Assembly (NCBI RefSeq): GCF_050433395.1 | Contig: NZ_JBNPXH010000013.1 | Coordinates: 124,001-188,000 of the forward strand | DNA length: 64,000 bases | Source of the DNA: Mobilitalea torta | Lineage (GTDB): Bacteria > Bacillota > Clostridia > Lachnospirales > Lachnospiraceae | Direction of reading: 5' to 3' | Part shown: one piece after another, positions 16,647 through 25,187 of the stretch | How positions within the stretch are numbered: position 1 is the stretch's first letter | How the letters are laid out: every line of letters starts with the position of its first letter | Position numbers and translations under genes: made by a program | The notes under the pieces: generated by a model | Database searches by the model: none | Told to the model about the DNA's origin: nothing | The model's input: the letters and a program-made list of their open reading frames with translations, nothing else

Positions 16647-17788
16647 CACTTATTTTGGCACTTTCGGCCTTTGTCGGATTATTTGTAAACGCAGGCCGGA
16701 AGCTTTTTCTGTGGCTGAGGCCATTGTTTACCGGCGTCAGCCCGGTGATGTACGGTACGGTATACGGAGTGATCCTTACAGCGGTTCTGGCTTTCTTTGT
16801 GGTTAGCCGTATACCGAACAATGGGTTGCCCCGTATTATTTTTAATATCGCGCATTATGCCCTTGGGTTTCTTTTATACATTATGATGCTTGCCAATCTA
16901 GTGGATTTGCTGCTGTTCCTGGGCAGGATCCTTCGTCTGTTGCCGGCGCAGCTGCCCCAGCAGGCTTCGATTGCCGCAGGAACCGCTGTATTGGTGATTG
17001 CGGCGGGGCTGTCGGTCTATGGCGCGGTTCATGCATCCGCAATCCAGACCGGCAGATATGAGGTACAGCTTCGCTTGGGGACAGAGGCGGAGGAAAGGGA
17101 TTCCCTGCAAATCGCCTTGATCAGTGATCTGCATCTTGGATATGTGATGGAAGAAAATCATATGAAGAAAATCGTTGCGGCGGTAAATGACGTAAAGCCG
17201 GATCTTATCTGCATCGCAGGTGATATTTTTGACGGTGACGCCACATCGCTGAAGAATCCGGAAGCGCTTCAGCGCTTGTTCCGTGAGATGAAGGCAACCC
17301 ATGGTGTCTATGCGGTTCACGGCAATCATGATGCCGGGGCAAGCTATGATCAGATGATGGATTTTCTCGCCGGAGCCGGTGTTCAGGTACTGAAGAACGA
17401 GGCGGTGGTCATTGACGGCAGAGTTGTTCTGGCGGGCAGAATGGACTCCTCACCCATCGGCAGGCAGGGGGAGGGGCGTAAAGCGCTGGAGCTTCCCCAG
17501 GGAACGGAAAATCTTCCGGTGATTGTCATGGACCACCAGCCCGGCAATATAAAAGAATACAGCGGGAATGTAGATTTGATTTTCTGCGGGCATACCCATC
17601 AGGGACAAATGTTCCCCTTTAATCTGATTACCAATGCGCTGTTTGATGTGGATTACGGATATTATCAGATGCCGGATAACGGGCCGCAGGTGATTGTCAC
17701 CTCGGGGGCAGGAACATGGGGACCCCCTCAGAGGGTCGCCACTGACAATGAGATAGCGGCAGTTCGGATTGAATTTCCCTCCCAATAG
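16634..17788 (+). CDS. Membrane-anchored metallophosphoesterase
   Basis: This 384-residue protein has an N-terminal membrane region of four or so helices (residues 1-20, 36-56, 70-92, 114-138) and a calcineurin-like phosphoesterase domain. The five metal-binding blocks are visible: SDLHLG, GDIFDGD, HGNHD, a middle His (VMDHQPG) and CGHTHQGQ. This layout resembles YaeI/YkuE-type enzymes. YkuE is reported to act on UDP-linked lipid-related substrates, but the substrate here is unknown. Overlap with psd suggests a role in lipid metabolism at the membrane. Confidence 0.88.
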   Translation: MWVIALILALSAFVGLFVNAGRKLFLWLRPLFTGVSPVMYGTVYGVILTAVLAFFVVSRIPNNGLPRIIFNIAHYALGFLLYIMMLANLVDLLLFLGRILRLLPAQLPQQASIAAGTAVLVIAAGLSVYGAVHASAIQTGRYEVQLRLGTEAEERDSLQIALISDLHLGYVMEENHMKKIVAAVNDVKPDLICIAGDIFDGDATSLKNPEALQRLFREMKATHGVYAVHGNHDAGASYDQMMDFLAGAGVQVLKNEAVVIDGRVVLAGRMDSSPIGRQGEGRKALELPQGTENLPVIVMDHQPGNIKEYSGNVDLIFCGHTHQGQMFPFNLITNALFDVDYGYYQMPDNGPQVIVTSGAGTWGPPQRVATDNEIAAVRIEFPSQ

Positions 17789-17866
17789 CGGAAGCAATAT
17801 GGCCGGAAAGCTTCTGAACTGTTACTGAAAATCAACAAAAATTTTGATCTGGTGCAAACCAACCCG

Positions 17867-17895
17867 TTGACAAATGACGTATAATATTCTATCAT
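17867..17895 (+). promoter_or_regulatory. Promoter of the SGNH hydrolase gene
   Basis: TTGACA (17867-17872) and TATCAT (17890-17895) are separated by 17 bases, so transcription would begin near 17902. This supports the ATG at 17943 over upstream codons in frame. Confidence 0.6.
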
Positions 17896-17942
17896 ATAGT
17901 AATGATAACTATGTGACGTTGTATTTGAAAGAAGGTTGGAAG

Positions 17943-18656
17943 ATGCTGGAGCAAATGATTAAGATTGGAGTATTTGGCGATTCGATACTGAAGGGAATAC
18001 AGATCAATCCGGTAAACAAAAAATACTACGTAAATAATAATATCGATGCAGATACCTTAAGCAGGAAATACCCGATACAAATTCAAAATTATTCAAGCTT
18101 TGGATGCACGGTAAAAAAAGGCAGTGAACAGCTTAAGAAGAGACTGGAACAGGACTTGGGATGTGATGTGATTGTCATGGATTACGGCGGGAATGACTGC
18201 GATTTTAATTGGAAAGCCATCTCGGAAAATCCGGCGGGCAATCATTTACCCAACACACCAATCGAGCTTTTCACGGAGATTTACTGCGGTATCATCGATA
18301 CCTTGAAGAAAAAAGGGATCATACCGATCTTGACGACCCTTCCGCCCTTGGAGCCGCAGCGGTTTTTTGACTGGTTCTGCGGAAGCTTAAATAAAAAGAA
18401 TATCCTTACCTGGTTAGGTGATATCAGTACCATTTATAATCATCAGGAAAGCTATTCCAGGGTAATTGAGAAGATTGCCATGGAAACCCAGGTTCCGCTG
18501 ATTGATTTAAGGGGAGCATTTTTGAAAGCAGGAGATGTGAAAGAATTACTTTGCGAGGATGGAACCCATCCCAATACCTTGGGACAGAAAGTCATTGCAT
18601 CGTCTTTTGATCATTTTGCAAAGGGATTTGTAAATACCGTTCTTATGGCGCGTTGA
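17943..18656 (+). CDS. SGNH/GDSL-family hydrolase
   Basis: This 237-residue esterase-fold protein has block I GDSILKG (Ser nucleophile near residue 13), block III GGNDCDF (near residue 80) and block V DGTHPN (Asp-x-x-His near residue 212). There is no signal peptide, so it probably acts in the cytoplasm on an acyl or carbohydrate ester. The start is preceded by GAAGG. It may be cotranscribed with the truncated methyltransferase gene downstream. Confidence 0.85.
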   Translation: MLEQMIKIGVFGDSILKGIQINPVNKKYYVNNNIDADTLSRKYPIQIQNYSSFGCTVKKGSEQLKKRLEQDLGCDVIVMDYGGNDCDFNWKAISENPAGNHLPNTPIELFTEIYCGIIDTLKKKGIIPILTTLPPLEPQRFFDWFCGSLNKKNILTWLGDISTIYNHQESYSRVIEKIAMETQVPLIDLRGAFLKAGDVKELLCEDGTHPNTLGQKVIASSFDHFAKGFVNTVLMAR

Positions 18657-18701
18657 GTTAAGAGGAAGAAAAAAGTGGGTGGGGGAGATCACATAAATAA
18701 C

Positions 18702-19016
18702 ATGAGCAATATCGAAAATGTAAAGAAGCAGTATTCAAATTCAGATAACCTTAATATTAGAATAGCGATCCATGAAAAATACAGTGTAAATAAACAGGGC
18801 TTTGGAAATTGGATTAATGAACAGTATGAAATACCGGAGGATTGCCGTATCTTAGAGCTGGGCTGCGGTAACGGTGATATGTGGAAAGAAAAAATAAAGC
18901 ATATCGGGAAGAACAGCACATTAATATTATCCGATTTATCAGAAGGTATGGTTGAGGAGGTAAAGGAAAAGTACAATAGCTATGAAAATGTGTCCTTTCA
19001 GCAAATCAATATATAG
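18702..19016 (+). pseudogene. Truncated SAM-dependent methyltransferase
   Basis: The 105 codons encode the start of a class I methyltransferase: an N-terminal helix region, motif I as ILELGCGNGDMW and motif II-like LILSDLSEGMVEEVK. The frame then ends after QQINI, where family members continue for another 130 residues or so with the substrate-side fold. The following bases run into the rsmH gene on the other strand, with no continuation seen in any frame. It therefore looks like a 3'-deleted gene rather than a working enzyme, although expression of a short protein cannot be excluded. Confidence 0.7.
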
Positions 19017-19086
19017 AAGCTTCCGTTTTTATGCGGGAAGCGGCTGACTACCTCCCAGGCTGAAACAGACCAGTGGATCGGGCGGA

Positions 19087-20136
19087 TCAAGCCTTTATAG
19101 CCCAACGCAATTTTGCACACCGGGCGCGGCTGTTGGAATTACATTCTTCCGCGGAGGGCCGGATAGCCTCGGGAGCGATTTCTTTATAGACGCCTTCGCG
19201 ATAGAAGTGCTGAAAGGATTTCTTGACGAGGCGGTCTTCCCCGGAATGAAACGTGAGGATAGCAACACGTCCGCCCTCAGCCATGGCCGCAGGAAGCTTT
19301 TCCAGGAATTCATACAGCACTTCGAATTCATTATTCACATCAATCCGTAATGCTTGAAAGCATCTCTGACAGGATTTTTTAATTTCATCATTTCTATCTT
19401 TTTCCGGGATGAATTTCAGTGCATCTTTAATAATTTGCTGGAGCTGGCTGGTTGTCACAATGTCGGCTCCCTTTTTTATTGCAGTAACAATGGCGCGGGC
19501 GATTTCCGCAGAATGGGGCTCATCCGAATTTTCCAACAGCATACTGTGTAATTCATCCTGTGAAATGGTTTTAAGGCGTTCCGCCGCGGAGACGCCTTTT
19601 GACGGATTCAGCCGTAGGTCCAAGGGCCCTTCTGTTTTAAAAGAAAATCCCCGTTCAGGATTGTCGATCTGCATAGAGGAAACACCCAGATCCGCTAATA
19701 TAAAATTCAACGGCCCTGCTTCGGCGGCAATTTGATCTATATTGGAAAAGTTCATTTGCCGAATGGTCAAAATCTCCGGGCCATAGCCTAAGCTCTCTAA
19801 GCGCTCCCTGGTACGCGGCAATTCAATAGAATCTACATCTGTAGCATATAAATGCCCCTTAGCATTCAGACATTTCAGCATCTCCAGGGTATGACCGCCG
19901 TAACCTAAGGTTGCATCCAGTCCGGTTTGCCCGGGAGTGATCTGTAGGAATTCCAGGATTTCTTTAACGCAGATAGAGCGATGCATACCGGCAGGGGTAC
20001 TGCCTTTTTGAATTACCTTTGCCACGGTATCCGCATATAACTCCGGCTGCAGTTCCTTATATTTATCTTTAAAAGTCTTTGGGTGAGTCCCTTTATATCT
20101 GATACGCCGCTGGTGTTTCTGTTCTTGATGATCCAT
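19087..20136 (-). CDS. rsmH: 16S rRNA (cytosine-1402 N4)-methyltransferase, solitary RsmH
   Basis: This 349-residue RsmH/MraW-family methyltransferase has motif I LDATLGYGGHT, LADLGVSSMQIDNPERGFSF (quoted in part) and the C-terminal AILTFHSGEDRLVKKSF. The ATG at 20136 (MDHQEQKHQRR) is preferred, but an in-frame extension to 20226 exists. Normally rsmH sits in the mraZ-rsmH-ftsL-pbpB division cluster. Here it stands alone, divergent from an amidohydrolase. It also carries an unusual basic N-terminal stretch of about 60 residues before the usual beginning, so it may be a second, divergent paralogue. Whether it modifies C1402 is not shown by sequence alone. Confidence 0.85.
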   Translation of the reverse strand: MDHQEQKHQRRIRYKGTHPKTFKDKYKELQPELYADTVAKVIQKGSTPAGMHRSICVKEILEFLQITPGQTGLDATLGYGGHTLEMLKCLNAKGHLYATDVDSIELPRTRERLESLGYGPEILTIRQMNFSNIDQIAAEAGPLNFILADLGVSSMQIDNPERGFSFKTEGPLDLRLNPSKGVSAAERLKTISQDELHSMLLENSDEPHSAEIARAIVTAIKKGADIVTTSQLQQIIKDALKFIPEKDRNDEIKKSCQRCFQALRIDVNNEFEVLYEFLEKLPAAMAEGGRVAILTFHSGEDRLVKKSFQHFYREGVYKEIAPEAIRPSAEECNSNSRARCAKLRWAIKA

Positions 20137-20290
20137 CCTTAATTCCACCTTTTCCAATATCTGTTTTTTTATATGTGATTCAAAGCCTCTTAGAAGCCGG
20201 CGGTTCGGAATATTCCTGCCAGTCATATGATATCAAATGCACTTTGTAAAAGCAAGGAACACGTATATTTTATAAATATTAATTTTATTG

Positions 20291-20319
20291 TTGACAAATA
20301 AATAATATTATCGTAATAT
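20291..20319 (+). promoter_or_regulatory. Promoter of the amidohydrolase-importer cluster
   Basis: TTGACA (20291-20296) and TAATAT (20314-20319) are separated by 17 bases, in a very A/T-rich region about 100 bases before the M20 gene start. Confidence 0.55.
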
Positions 20320-20419
20320 TTTTATAAATTGATAACATATAAAACATACATATTTAGTATGTTTTAAAAAGATGATCTTTGAGAAAAGAAAAAAGCAGAA
20401 AGAAGAGGGGGAATCAGCA

Positions 20420-21739
20420 GTGGATGTTCTTGAAGAAAAGATAATACAATTGATTGAAAGGAACCGGAACAGAATACTGGAATTCGGCAGGGATATTTAT
20501 GACCATGGAGAGCTGGGATACAAGGAGTTTCGTACCTCGGAAAAATTCGTTAATTTCATGGAAGGATTAAATCTGCCGGTGGAGAAGAAGCTGGCCATCA
20601 CAGGAGCAAAGGCATATTTAAACAGAGAGAAGGCGGGCAATGTGTCGCTGGCTTTGATTGGGGAACTGGATGCTCTGCGAATCCCCCGGCATGCCCATGT
20701 GAATAAAGAGACCCAGGCGGCCCATTGCTGCGGGCATCATGCACAGCTGGCCGGGGTCATTGGTGCAGCCATTGCCTTAACCGATGAACAGGTAGCTTCC
20801 GCATTGGATGGGCAGTTGATCTTCTTTGCTGTTCCGGCGGAAGAGTATGGTGAGGTTGAATTTAAAAATAAGTTGATAGAAGAGGGAAGAATCCAATATG
20901 GCGGCGGAAAATGTGAACTGATTCGCATCGGTGCTTTTGAGGATATTGATTTAAGTCTGGCCCATCATTCCTCAGAGGAGGGAGTCTCCTTTGGCAGCGG
21001 CAGCTGCAATGGATTTGTATCAAAGGTAATTAAAATCAAGGGAAAGGCGGCCCATGCAGCGGCGGCTCCCGAAAAAGGGGTGAATGCCCTTTCTGCAGCT
21101 TCTTTGGGGCTGCAGGCTCTCGGTTTGAATCGGGAGACCTTCCGTGACGGGGATCACGTCAGAGTCCATCCCATCATGACGAAGGGCGGAGATTTAGTTA
21201 ATGTGGTGCCCAACGATGTGGTACTGGAAACCCTGGTACGCGGCAAGACCTTAGATGCCTTTGCCGATGCCTCGGAAAAGACGGACCGCTCCTTTAAAGC
21301 GGGAGCCTATGCCCTTGGTGCGGGATACCGGATTGAAACGATGCCCGGATACCTTCCCGGTTTATCTCAACTATTTCCTGAGGAGGTTGTGGAAATTGCG
21401 AAGGAGCTGTTAGGAGAAGAAAAGGCAAAGGCTGCGGATATGGAAAGGCATGGCGGGGGTTCGACGGATGTCGGAGACCTTCAGCATATCATGCCGGTGT
21501 TTACCTTTCATACAGGCGGAACGGCAGGCGGCTTCCATCAGGTGGATTTTGATATTGTCGACGAAGAGGAGGCATATATCCTTACGGCAAAGCTGTTTGC
21601 CCTATGTGCCTACCGGTTTTTAAAGGACGGGGCAAAATCAGCAAAGCAGGCTGTGGCTTCCTATCGGCCTAAATTTAAAGGGAAAGAGGAATATGTATCC
21701 TTTATGAATCAGTTTAATCGAATAGAAGAAAGCGATTGA
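20420..21739 (+). CDS. M20-family amidohydrolase/peptidase
   Basis: This 439-residue protein of the M20 (aminoacylase/carboxypeptidase) group cleaves amide bonds using two metals. Metal-site elements are visible: GELDAL, HCCGHHAQLAG, PAEEYGE, SLAHHSSEEG and, near the C-terminus, GGGSTDVGDL. The start is probably GTG at 20420, seven bases after AGAGGGGGAA. An ATG 48 bases earlier is also in frame but lacks a good ribosome site. It leads a cluster with an ATC-hydrolase-like protein, an ABC importer and a nitroreductase. The likely job is intracellular hydrolysis of an N-acyl or amide compound brought in by that importer. Confidence 0.88.
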   Translation: MDVLEEKIIQLIERNRNRILEFGRDIYDHGELGYKEFRTSEKFVNFMEGLNLPVEKKLAITGAKAYLNREKAGNVSLALIGELDALRIPRHAHVNKETQAAHCCGHHAQLAGVIGAAIALTDEQVASALDGQLIFFAVPAEEYGEVEFKNKLIEEGRIQYGGGKCELIRIGAFEDIDLSLAHHSSEEGVSFGSGSCNGFVSKVIKIKGKAAHAAAAPEKGVNALSAASLGLQALGLNRETFRDGDHVRVHPIMTKGGDLVNVVPNDVVLETLVRGKTLDAFADASEKTDRSFKAGAYALGAGYRIETMPGYLPGLSQLFPEEVVEIAKELLGEEKAKAADMERHGGGSTDVGDLQHIMPVFTFHTGGTAGGFHQVDFDIVDEEEAYILTAKLFALCAYRFLKDGAKSAKQAVASYRPKFKGKEEYVSFMNQFNRIEESD

Positions 21740-21806
21740 TTCATGCAGCTTTTTTTATCCCTTAAAACATATTAAACCTATATAATTAATAAGAAAGGGA
21801 AACGAG

Positions 21807-22346
21807 ATGGGTAAGGAAAATTTTAAACCAGAGGGCTCCGTGCCCAGGGAAGTGGCAGTCAACGAGGTTCGGAAGGCCGCCAGACAATTTGCACTCTTAT
21901 ATTTTCACTTCAGCAAAGTACTCTATGATCGCTTTGGCCTTGAGGAAGCAAAAGAGATAGCACGGCAGGCTGTCTTTGAACAGGCGGTGGACCGCTCCGA
22001 TCAGCTGAAAGAGAAAGCGGCGGCACAAGGGTTAAAGACGGATACGGTGGAGGATTTCAGGAAGGTCATTGATTTACCGTTTTTGGGATGGGTGCCGGAA
22101 TGGGGAGAAGACCATTGCCCATATGGGGAGATCTGGAGGGAATACATAAGAAAATACCCCTGGTTTAAAGAGCTGGCCCCTTTTTATTGTGATGTTATTG
22201 ATACCACCACCATTGAGAATTTCACGGGACATCTTTCACACAGAATACTCCAAAATGTTATTTTAGAAGGCGAGAGCTGCCAACGGGAATACTTTGAAAG
22301 CGATAAAGTGAGGAGAGGAGAGTTCACCTATGGCACCAAAGGGTAA
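21807..22346 (+). CDS. L-2-amino-thiazoline-4-carboxylate hydrolase-like protein
   Basis: This 179-residue protein resembles the ATC-hydrolase family (known for ring opening of 2-amino-thiazoline-4-carboxylate on the way to cysteine). I base this on its EVRKAARQFALLYFHFSKVLYDRFG region, quoted in part, and the C-terminal DVIDTTTIENFTGHLSHRI...GESCQREY layout with conserved Cys and acidic residues. Members of this family in Clostridia often have unknown substrates. The gene overlaps the permease gene by 17 bases, tying it firmly to the importer. A thiazoline or related heterocycle as the transported compound is an inference. Confidence 0.72.
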   Translation: MGKENFKPEGSVPREVAVNEVRKAARQFALLYFHFSKVLYDRFGLEEAKEIARQAVFEQAVDRSDQLKEKAAAQGLKTDTVEDFRKVIDLPFLGWVPEWGEDHCPYGEIWREYIRKYPWFKELAPFYCDVIDTTTIENFTGHLSHRILQNVILEGESCQREYFESDKVRRGEFTYGTKG

Positions 22347-23127
22347 AGGGATCAGAAAAAAAGGGAAAAAGAAAAGCCCCTGGATTCAAATATTACAATG
22401 GTCAACCATCGCTGCGCTGCTGCTTTCCATGCAATTTGCGGTGGATAGCGGTAAAGTGCAGAAGGTATTTTTAGCTTCTCCAACCTCAATTGTAAAAAAG
22501 GGTGTGGATGTGATTTTAGATGGTACCCTGCTTCCCCACTTAAAAATCACAATGGAGGAAGTCTTCGTTGGTTACGGGCTTGCGATGGCGGTTGGAATCT
22601 TCTTCGGATTAATATGGGTTCTGTTTCCGCCGGTGGAAGAGTACATGGATATGTTTTGTTCGGCAATCATGGCAGTACCAAAGACAGCAATACTTCCGCT
22701 GTTGATTCTCTGGTTTGGTATCGGATTTAAATCGAAGGTGATATTAATCTTTCTGTTCGGGGTATTTACCATCCTGTATAATACGGTGACCGGTGCCAAA
22801 CAGTGTAAAACAGAATACTTAAAGGTCGCCAGGGTATTCCGGGCGAACCGTTTTCAAACCGTATTTAAGGTCATCATTCCGGCTGCGCTGCCCTCCATAT
22901 TTAACGGCTTACGACTTGCCATCGCTACCGCGCTGACCGGTGTGGTGTTCTCGGAGATGCAGGCGGCGAAGGCAGGACTGGGTTATTTGCTCTCCCAGGC
23001 ACAGTCATTATTAAATACACCCCTTATGTTTCTTGTCATTATTATAGTTACGGTTATTTCGGTGCTGCTAGTGAAGCTGGTTTCCGTTATTGAATACATG
23101 GTGTGCCATAAGTGGAGGCGTGTATAG
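22330..23127 (+). CDS. ABC transporter permease, SsuC/TauC type
   Basis: This 265-residue permease has about six membrane helices and the EAA-type loop (KVARVFRANRFQTVFKVIIPAALPSIFNGLR, quoted only as a region around residues 160-195). It belongs to the taurine/nitrate/sulfonate importer family. A basic N-terminus (KGKGIRKKGKKK) precedes the first helix. It overlaps the ATC-hydrolase-like gene. It is separated from its binding-protein gene by a 200-base stretch made mostly of decamer repeats. Confidence 0.9.
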   Translation: MAPKGKGIRKKGKKKSPWIQILQWSTIAALLLSMQFAVDSGKVQKVFLASPTSIVKKGVDVILDGTLLPHLKITMEEVFVGYGLAMAVGIFFGLIWVLFPPVEEYMDMFCSAIMAVPKTAILPLLILWFGIGFKSKVILIFLFGVFTILYNTVTGAKQCKTEYLKVARVFRANRFQTVFKVIIPAALPSIFNGLRLAIATALTGVVFSEMQAAKAGLGYLLSQAQSLLNTPLMFLVIIIVTVISVLLVKLVSVIEYMVCHKWRRV

Positions 23128-23140
23128 GGAAGATAGGTAA

Positions 23141-23290
23141 AACAATAGAAAGTAACGAATAGCAATAAAGATCAACGAGAAACAACGGAAAGTAATAAAA
23201 AGCAATAAAGAATAACGAATAGTAACGAAGAGCAATAAAAAGTATCAAAAAGCAATGTAAAGCAATACAAAGCAACAAAAAGTAAGGAGA
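23141..23290 (+). repeat. Fifteen tandem decamers, consensus AGYAAYRAAA
   Basis: Fifteen consecutive 10-base units fit one register with no insertion or deletion (for example AGTAACGAAT, AGCAATAAAG, AGTAATAAAA, AGCAATACAA, AGCAACAAAA). The strand is almost all purine plus a pyrimidine at fixed positions 3 and 6. The array fills the gap between the permease and binding-protein genes of one importer. A period of 10 bases is close to one DNA helical turn, so the A-runs are phased. In RNA the stretch would be unstructured. No protein is encoded. Confidence 0.9.
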
Positions 23291-23326
23291 TAATGGGAAC
23301 AGATAACCAATATAAGGAGAACAACT

Positions 23327-24361
23327 ATGGACAGAAAAAAAGCAGCATTTATTTTAGTACTTATTATCATGGCAGGGATGCTGGCAGGATGCAAAAGCTC
23401 GGCTGGCAATGATAATAATATACCTTCGGGATCACCGGATACGCTGGTATTACGTTCCAGCTTTGCCCAGGGCATGACCGGGGCGGTAAATAACTTTGCC
23501 ATACAAAAAGGCTTATATAAGGAGCTTGGCATTGAATTTGAAAACGTACAGAATTCAGACGGAAATGCTGGGGTGCTGTCCCTCATAACGAGGGGTGAGA
23601 TTGATATTGCGGACGGTGACCCAAGCACCTACATACCGGGTATCTATAACGGAGTGCCCGGAAAGCTGGTGGGAAATATGTGGAGGTACTCCGGCTGCTT
23701 TTGGCTGATTGCCGACAATGAAATTCAAAGCTTTGAAGACTTAAAGGGAAAGACAATCGGCGTGCAGAGCGCGGCGGGCGGTATGAGACTGTCCGTACTA
23801 AAGATGCTGGAAAAGAACAATATCAGTGCGGAGGAAGCAACCCTCGTAGCCAATGGTGCTTATCAGGATGCATATGCCACCTTACTGTCAGGTGAAGTGG
23901 ATGCCACCATTATCCACAATCCCTTTGCGGTATTAGCAGAAGAAGAGGGAGTCGGCCATATCTTGGGGAGGGCATGGGATTACATTCCGGACTACTATAC
24001 GGGAACGATTATCGCAAGCAACCGTATTATCGAAGACGAACCGGAAAAATTGCAGAGATTTATAACGGCGTATTATCAGGTTCACGAAAAAGTGAAACAT
24101 GAATACTTTGATGAGTTTATCGAGTGGGCAGCGGGGCAGATGAACACCACTCCGGAATTAATGAAAAAAGCAGTAAACTCAGAGATTGATGTATGGCTTG
24201 ATTATCCCGTCATTCCGGAAAACCGTCTGGAAACAACCTTTCGGTATCTAAAGGAATATGGTTGGGTCGATGAAAGTATAGACTACACGGATACCTATAC
24301 GAATCAATTTGCCCAGGTTGCAGCGGATACCCTTGGATTAACAGATCCTGAGAAAAAGTAA
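23327..24361 (+). CDS. ABC transporter substrate-binding lipoprotein, SsuA/NMT1-like
   Basis: This 344-residue protein has a lipoprotein signal peptide with lipobox LAGC (Cys22), then a low-complexity linker and a type II periplasmic-binding fold. Motifs such as GAVNNFAIQKGLYKELGIEF and LKGKTIGVQSAAGG are typical of the NMT1/SsuA/TauA group, which bind sulfonates, nitrate, pyrimidine precursors or thiamine-like compounds. It is outward-facing and membrane-anchored. It lies downstream of the decamer repeat and immediately upstream of the ATPase gene. Confidence 0.88.
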   Translation: MDRKKAAFILVLIIMAGMLAGCKSSAGNDNNIPSGSPDTLVLRSSFAQGMTGAVNNFAIQKGLYKELGIEFENVQNSDGNAGVLSLITRGEIDIADGDPSTYIPGIYNGVPGKLVGNMWRYSGCFWLIADNEIQSFEDLKGKTIGVQSAAGGMRLSVLKMLEKNNISAEEATLVANGAYQDAYATLLSGEVDATIIHNPFAVLAEEEGVGHILGRAWDYIPDYYTGTIIASNRIIEDEPEKLQRFITAYYQVHEKVKHEYFDEFIEWAAGQMNTTPELMKKAVNSEIDVWLDYPVIPENRLETTFRYLKEYGWVDESIDYTDTYTNQFAQVAADTLGLTDPEKK

Positions 24362-24376
24362 GTGAGGACAGAAAGC

Positions 24377-25162
24377 ATGCCTACGATTGAACTGAAACAT
24401 GTCTCTAAAGTTTATACCGCTGCAGATGATCAGGAAATACACGCCCTGCAAGATATTGAGCTTACGGTAAGGGACGGCGAGTTTGTCTGTGTTGTCGGCC
24501 CAAGCGGCTGCGGCAAGTCGACCCTGCTTGAAATTGTGGCGGGACTTCTTGAGGCGACGGTTGGTACAATCCTCCTTGACGGACAAAAGGTGAACGGTGC
24601 CAGCCGTGATATTGGGGTGGTTTTCCAGGATCCCTCGCTCTTTCCCTGGAGAGTGGTGCAGAAAAATATTGCCTTTGGAATGGAAATTGCCAATGTGCCA
24701 AAGGAACAGCAAAAAGACCGGTTAAGGAAATATATTAACATGGTAAATCTCAACGGCTTTGAACATAAGTACCCTTCCCAGCTCTCCGGCGGTATGCGCC
24801 AGAGAGTGGGAATTGCAAGGACCCTTGCCATGGAACCCAAGGTTATGCTTATGGATGAACCCTTCAGCGCGGTGGACCATCTAACCAGATGTACCCTGCA
24901 GGAGGAGCTGATTCAGATTTGGGAGAAGGAAAGAAAGACGATTTTCTTTGTAACCCATGATATCAACGAAGCGGTTTTTCTGGCAAATCGGGTGGTGCTC
25001 TTAAGTACCAGGCCGGGGCGGATACAAAAGATCTACGATATTCCCTATCCCCAGAGGAGAAATCGGAATGATAAAGCATTGTTCGACATCGCGGCACAGA
25101 TCATGATGGATATTAACAACACCGGAAAGCAGATACCGGCAGATTATTACGGAGACCTGTAA
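24377..25162 (+). CDS. ABC transporter ATP-binding protein, SsuB/TauB type
   Basis: This 261-residue ATPase has Walker A GPSGCGKST, Q-loop VFQDPSLFPW, signature LSGGMRQRVGIAR and Walker B VMLMDEPFSAVD followed by VTHD. The family is that of nitrate/sulfonate/taurine importers. The ATG at 24377 is preferred because GTGAGGA lies nine bases upstream. It completes the importer with the permease at 22330 and the binding protein at 23327. Confidence 0.9.
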   Translation: MPTIELKHVSKVYTAADDQEIHALQDIELTVRDGEFVCVVGPSGCGKSTLLEIVAGLLEATVGTILLDGQKVNGASRDIGVVFQDPSLFPWRVVQKNIAFGMEIANVPKEQQKDRLRKYINMVNLNGFEHKYPSQLSGGMRQRVGIARTLAMEPKVMLMDEPFSAVDHLTRCTLQEELIQIWEKERKTIFFVTHDINEAVFLANRVVLLSTRPGRIQKIYDIPYPQRRNRNDKALFDIAAQIMMDINNTGKQIPADYYGDL

Positions 25163-25187
25163 AAGGTCAGGAAAGGAAGGAAAGCAT

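Noticed and set aside
23087..23278. Minus-strand ORFs over the decamer array
   Set aside because: The translations are repetitive Leu/Phe/Tyr strings that simply mirror the repeat, with no ribosome site. They are not genes.
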